Below are positions 14,041-15,215 of a stretch of 15,215 nucleotides of DNA, piece after piece. The first letter of the stretch is position 1. Each line of letters begins with the position of its first letter. The stretch lies in NCBI GenBank assembly GCA_023663505.1, contig JAMPHH010000072.1, forward strand, positions 1-15,215, in the 5' to 3' direction. The notes beneath the pieces were generated by a model that was not told where the DNA came from, did no database searches, and worked only from the letters and a program-made list of their open reading frames with translations. The position numbers were made by a program, and so were the translations under genes. The DNA is from Muribaculum sp. Lineage in GTDB: Bacteria > Bacillota > Clostridia > Lachnospirales > Lachnospiraceae.

Positions 14041-14102
14041 ATTAGCGGCTGCTAACTTCAAGCAGCCGCATTTATTAAGATATCGGGTTAGAAGATACTA
14101 AC
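14041..14102 (+). promoter_or_regulatory. Twin GTTAG-N6-CTAAC dyads (leader copy B)
   Basis: Dyad 1 at 14041-14056 (ATTAGC-GGCT-GCTAAC, one base off at the edge) and dyad 2 at 14087-14102 (GTTAG-AAGATA-CTAAC) start 46 bp apart, exactly as in copy A. The spacer bases differ between copies while the half-sites are kept, as expected for operator sites. Confidence 0.7.
14045..14076 (+). terminator. Terminator-like attenuator hairpin in leader copy B
   Basis: GCGGCTGC (14045-14052) pairs perfectly with GCAGCCGC (14062-14069) around a 9-nt loop, followed by ATTTATT. Compared with copy A, the A-T pair in the stem has become G-C and the wobble has become a T-A pair, so pairing is preserved while sequence changes. 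The 5' arm overlaps dyad 1. The U-tract is weak. Confidence 0.55.
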
Positions 14103-14158
14103 TTATACAATGTAAAAGCGAAGGTTCCCATAAGTACGAAAACGGTAGGAGGTGCGAG

Positions 14159-15117
14159 ATGAAGCTATTGGTTTATGGCGCGGGCGTGATTGGCTGCGAG
14201 TTAGCCCATATATTGACAAAGGGCGGGAATGACGTAACGCTGCTCGCCAGAGGGGAGTGGAAGGATACTCTGGAAAGGCGGGGACTTGTAATCCGGCATT
14301 ATCTGCAAAGGAAAACTACCACGGATAAAATAAAGGTCATAGGCTGTCTGGAGCCTGATGATACATATGACATTATCTTTGTCGCTATGCAGGCGGATCA
14401 GGTTCCTGATATCTTCCAGACAATCTCGGCAAACCATAGCCGTTATGTTGTTTTCATAGGCAATAACCCATGGGCGGACAAAACGGAAAGCGCAGTGCAG
14501 GAAGGCTCTCCTGTCAAAAAGGAGGTCGCCTTTGGCTTTATGATAGCGGGGGCAGACGCGAGGACGGACGGGTCATCAGCATCTATGCCCGTAGTAATTT
14601 GACGATAGGCGGCAGGGACAGGGAATTGTCGCGCACGTTCCGAAAACACATAGCCAGAGCGTTTGCAGATTCAAGATGCAGGCTGACAAGGGAAAGTCAG
14701 ATGGACGCATGGCTGAAATGCCACATGGCGGAGATACTCCCCGTGGCTTATGTGTCCTATGCCGTGGACTGCCGCCTTCCGAAAGCGTCAAAGGTCCAAC
14801 GAAGGGCAATGGTAGATGCCACGGCGGAAGGGTTTGCTCTGCTGAAGGCATTGGGATACCCTATAAAGTCGGAGGAGGACGAAAAGCTTTTTATAGGTGG
14901 ATTTGGAAGAATGATGTGGCAGGCAGTCCTGTTTGTGATGTGTAAGACGCCGTTGGGACGTCTGGCGGTTACTGATCACTGCGCCCATGCGGTCAGTGAG
15001 ATGTCCATGTTGGACAGAGCATGGGAGGAGCTGCGCGCGGAGAATACAGATACCTGTGCAAGCGCGAGGTTCATGCCGGTGTGGGATTCCCTGCGCAAGT
15101 ATATGCCTGTGGAGTAA
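14159..15117 (+). pseudogene. Ketopantoate reductase-like (ApbA/PanE family) protein, frameshifted
   Basis: The N-terminal frame (14159-14602) begins MKLLVYGAGVIGCELAHIL, a Rossmann NAD(P)-binding start with GAGVIG (7-12). It runs to FGFMIAG, then reads DARTDG and stops early. The next frame continues the family with GGRREDGRVISIYAR through to 15117. Adding one G to the run at 14548-14552 restores a single 319-residue frame, a normal family length. The C-terminal domain keeps a lysine in AWLKCHMAEI, but the Asn usually four residues after it is Ala. True ketopantoate reductase activity is therefore doubtful, and another 2-oxoacid or alcohol substrate is possible. The start has GGAGG (14148-14152) at 6-base spacing. 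The frameshift could be a real mutation, a slippage-prone switch or a sequencing error. Confidence 0.8.
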
Positions 15118-15163
15118 GGGGAAAGCCACTGCTTAAGCTTGACAGGTGAGAGGAGGAGAGACA

Positions 15164-15215
15164 ATGATTCGCAGCTTTCATGAAATTGGAAAAGACGATG
15201 TGATGACCGCGGGAG
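15164..15215 (+). CDS. N-terminus of a probable PEP synthase/PPDK-like protein (cut by window end)
   Basis: Only 17 codons are visible, reading MIRSFHEIGKDDVMTAG. The pattern F-x-x-I-x-K-x-D-x-x-x-A-G is how many PEP/pyruvate-binding proteins (PEP synthase, pyruvate phosphate dikinase, rifamycin phosphotransferase) begin just before their GGKGANLGE motif. The ribosome binding site GAGGAGGAG (about 15150-15158) is strong. It lies 46 bases after the reductase stop with no terminator between, so it may share the reductase leader. The call rests on a short match. Confidence 0.5.
   Translation, partial: MIRSFHEIGKDDVMTAG

Overview
The window looks like a low-to-mid GC Gram-positive gut anaerobe of the Clostridia, most likely a Lachnospiraceae relative. 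The evidence is strong AGGAGG-type ribosome binding sites, sigma-A promoters of the TTGACA-N17-TATAAT type, and a gene set typical of that group (DegV, DUF4143 and PF09820 ATPases, a large serine recombinase). This is inferred from gene content and style; there is no rRNA or tRNA to confirm it.

Left third (1 to about 4136): an AT-richer integrative mobilizable element. It carries a gene-free stretch packed with stem-loops (about 126-489, candidate oriT and leader), a MobC-like relaxosome protein overlapping a MobP-type relaxase, a convergent hypothetical gene behind a bidirectional terminator, and a large serine recombinase on the minus strand. The recombinase end of the element lies in a class II Fic gene, which is cut inside its catalytic HPFxDGNGR motif. 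The other end of the element is outside or at the edge of the window.

Middle (4137-9800): the surviving Fic 5' part with its own consensus promoter, a decayed remnant of an ATP-binding (HATPase_c_4-like) gene, a DegV-family lipid-binding protein, then two separately promoted P-loop ATPases with C-terminal PD-(D/E)XK-like regions (AAA_14/DUF4143 and PF09820/PF08011). After these comes a 53-codon GNAT relic that seems to join the two ends of an acetyltransferase with its middle deleted.

Right third (9800-15215): higher-GC chromosomal genes, all on the plus strand. They are an alpha/beta hydrolase, a six- or seven-helix membrane protein (DUF6796-like), a small two-helix membrane protein, a membrane diguanylate cyclase with an extracellular sensor region, a ketopantoate-reductase-like gene broken by one missing G, and the first codons of a probable PEP-synthase/PPDK-like protein.

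The most notable signal is regulatory. The alpha/beta hydrolase (leader 9891-9991) and the reductase (leader 14003-14102) share the same leader layout: a TTGACA-N17 promoter, a 16-bp GTTAG-N6-CTAAC dyad overlapping the 5' arm of a terminator-like hairpin, and a second such dyad exactly 46 bp further on. The hairpin arms differ between copies but stay paired, which suggests a conserved regulatory structure and a shared regulator not visible in this window.
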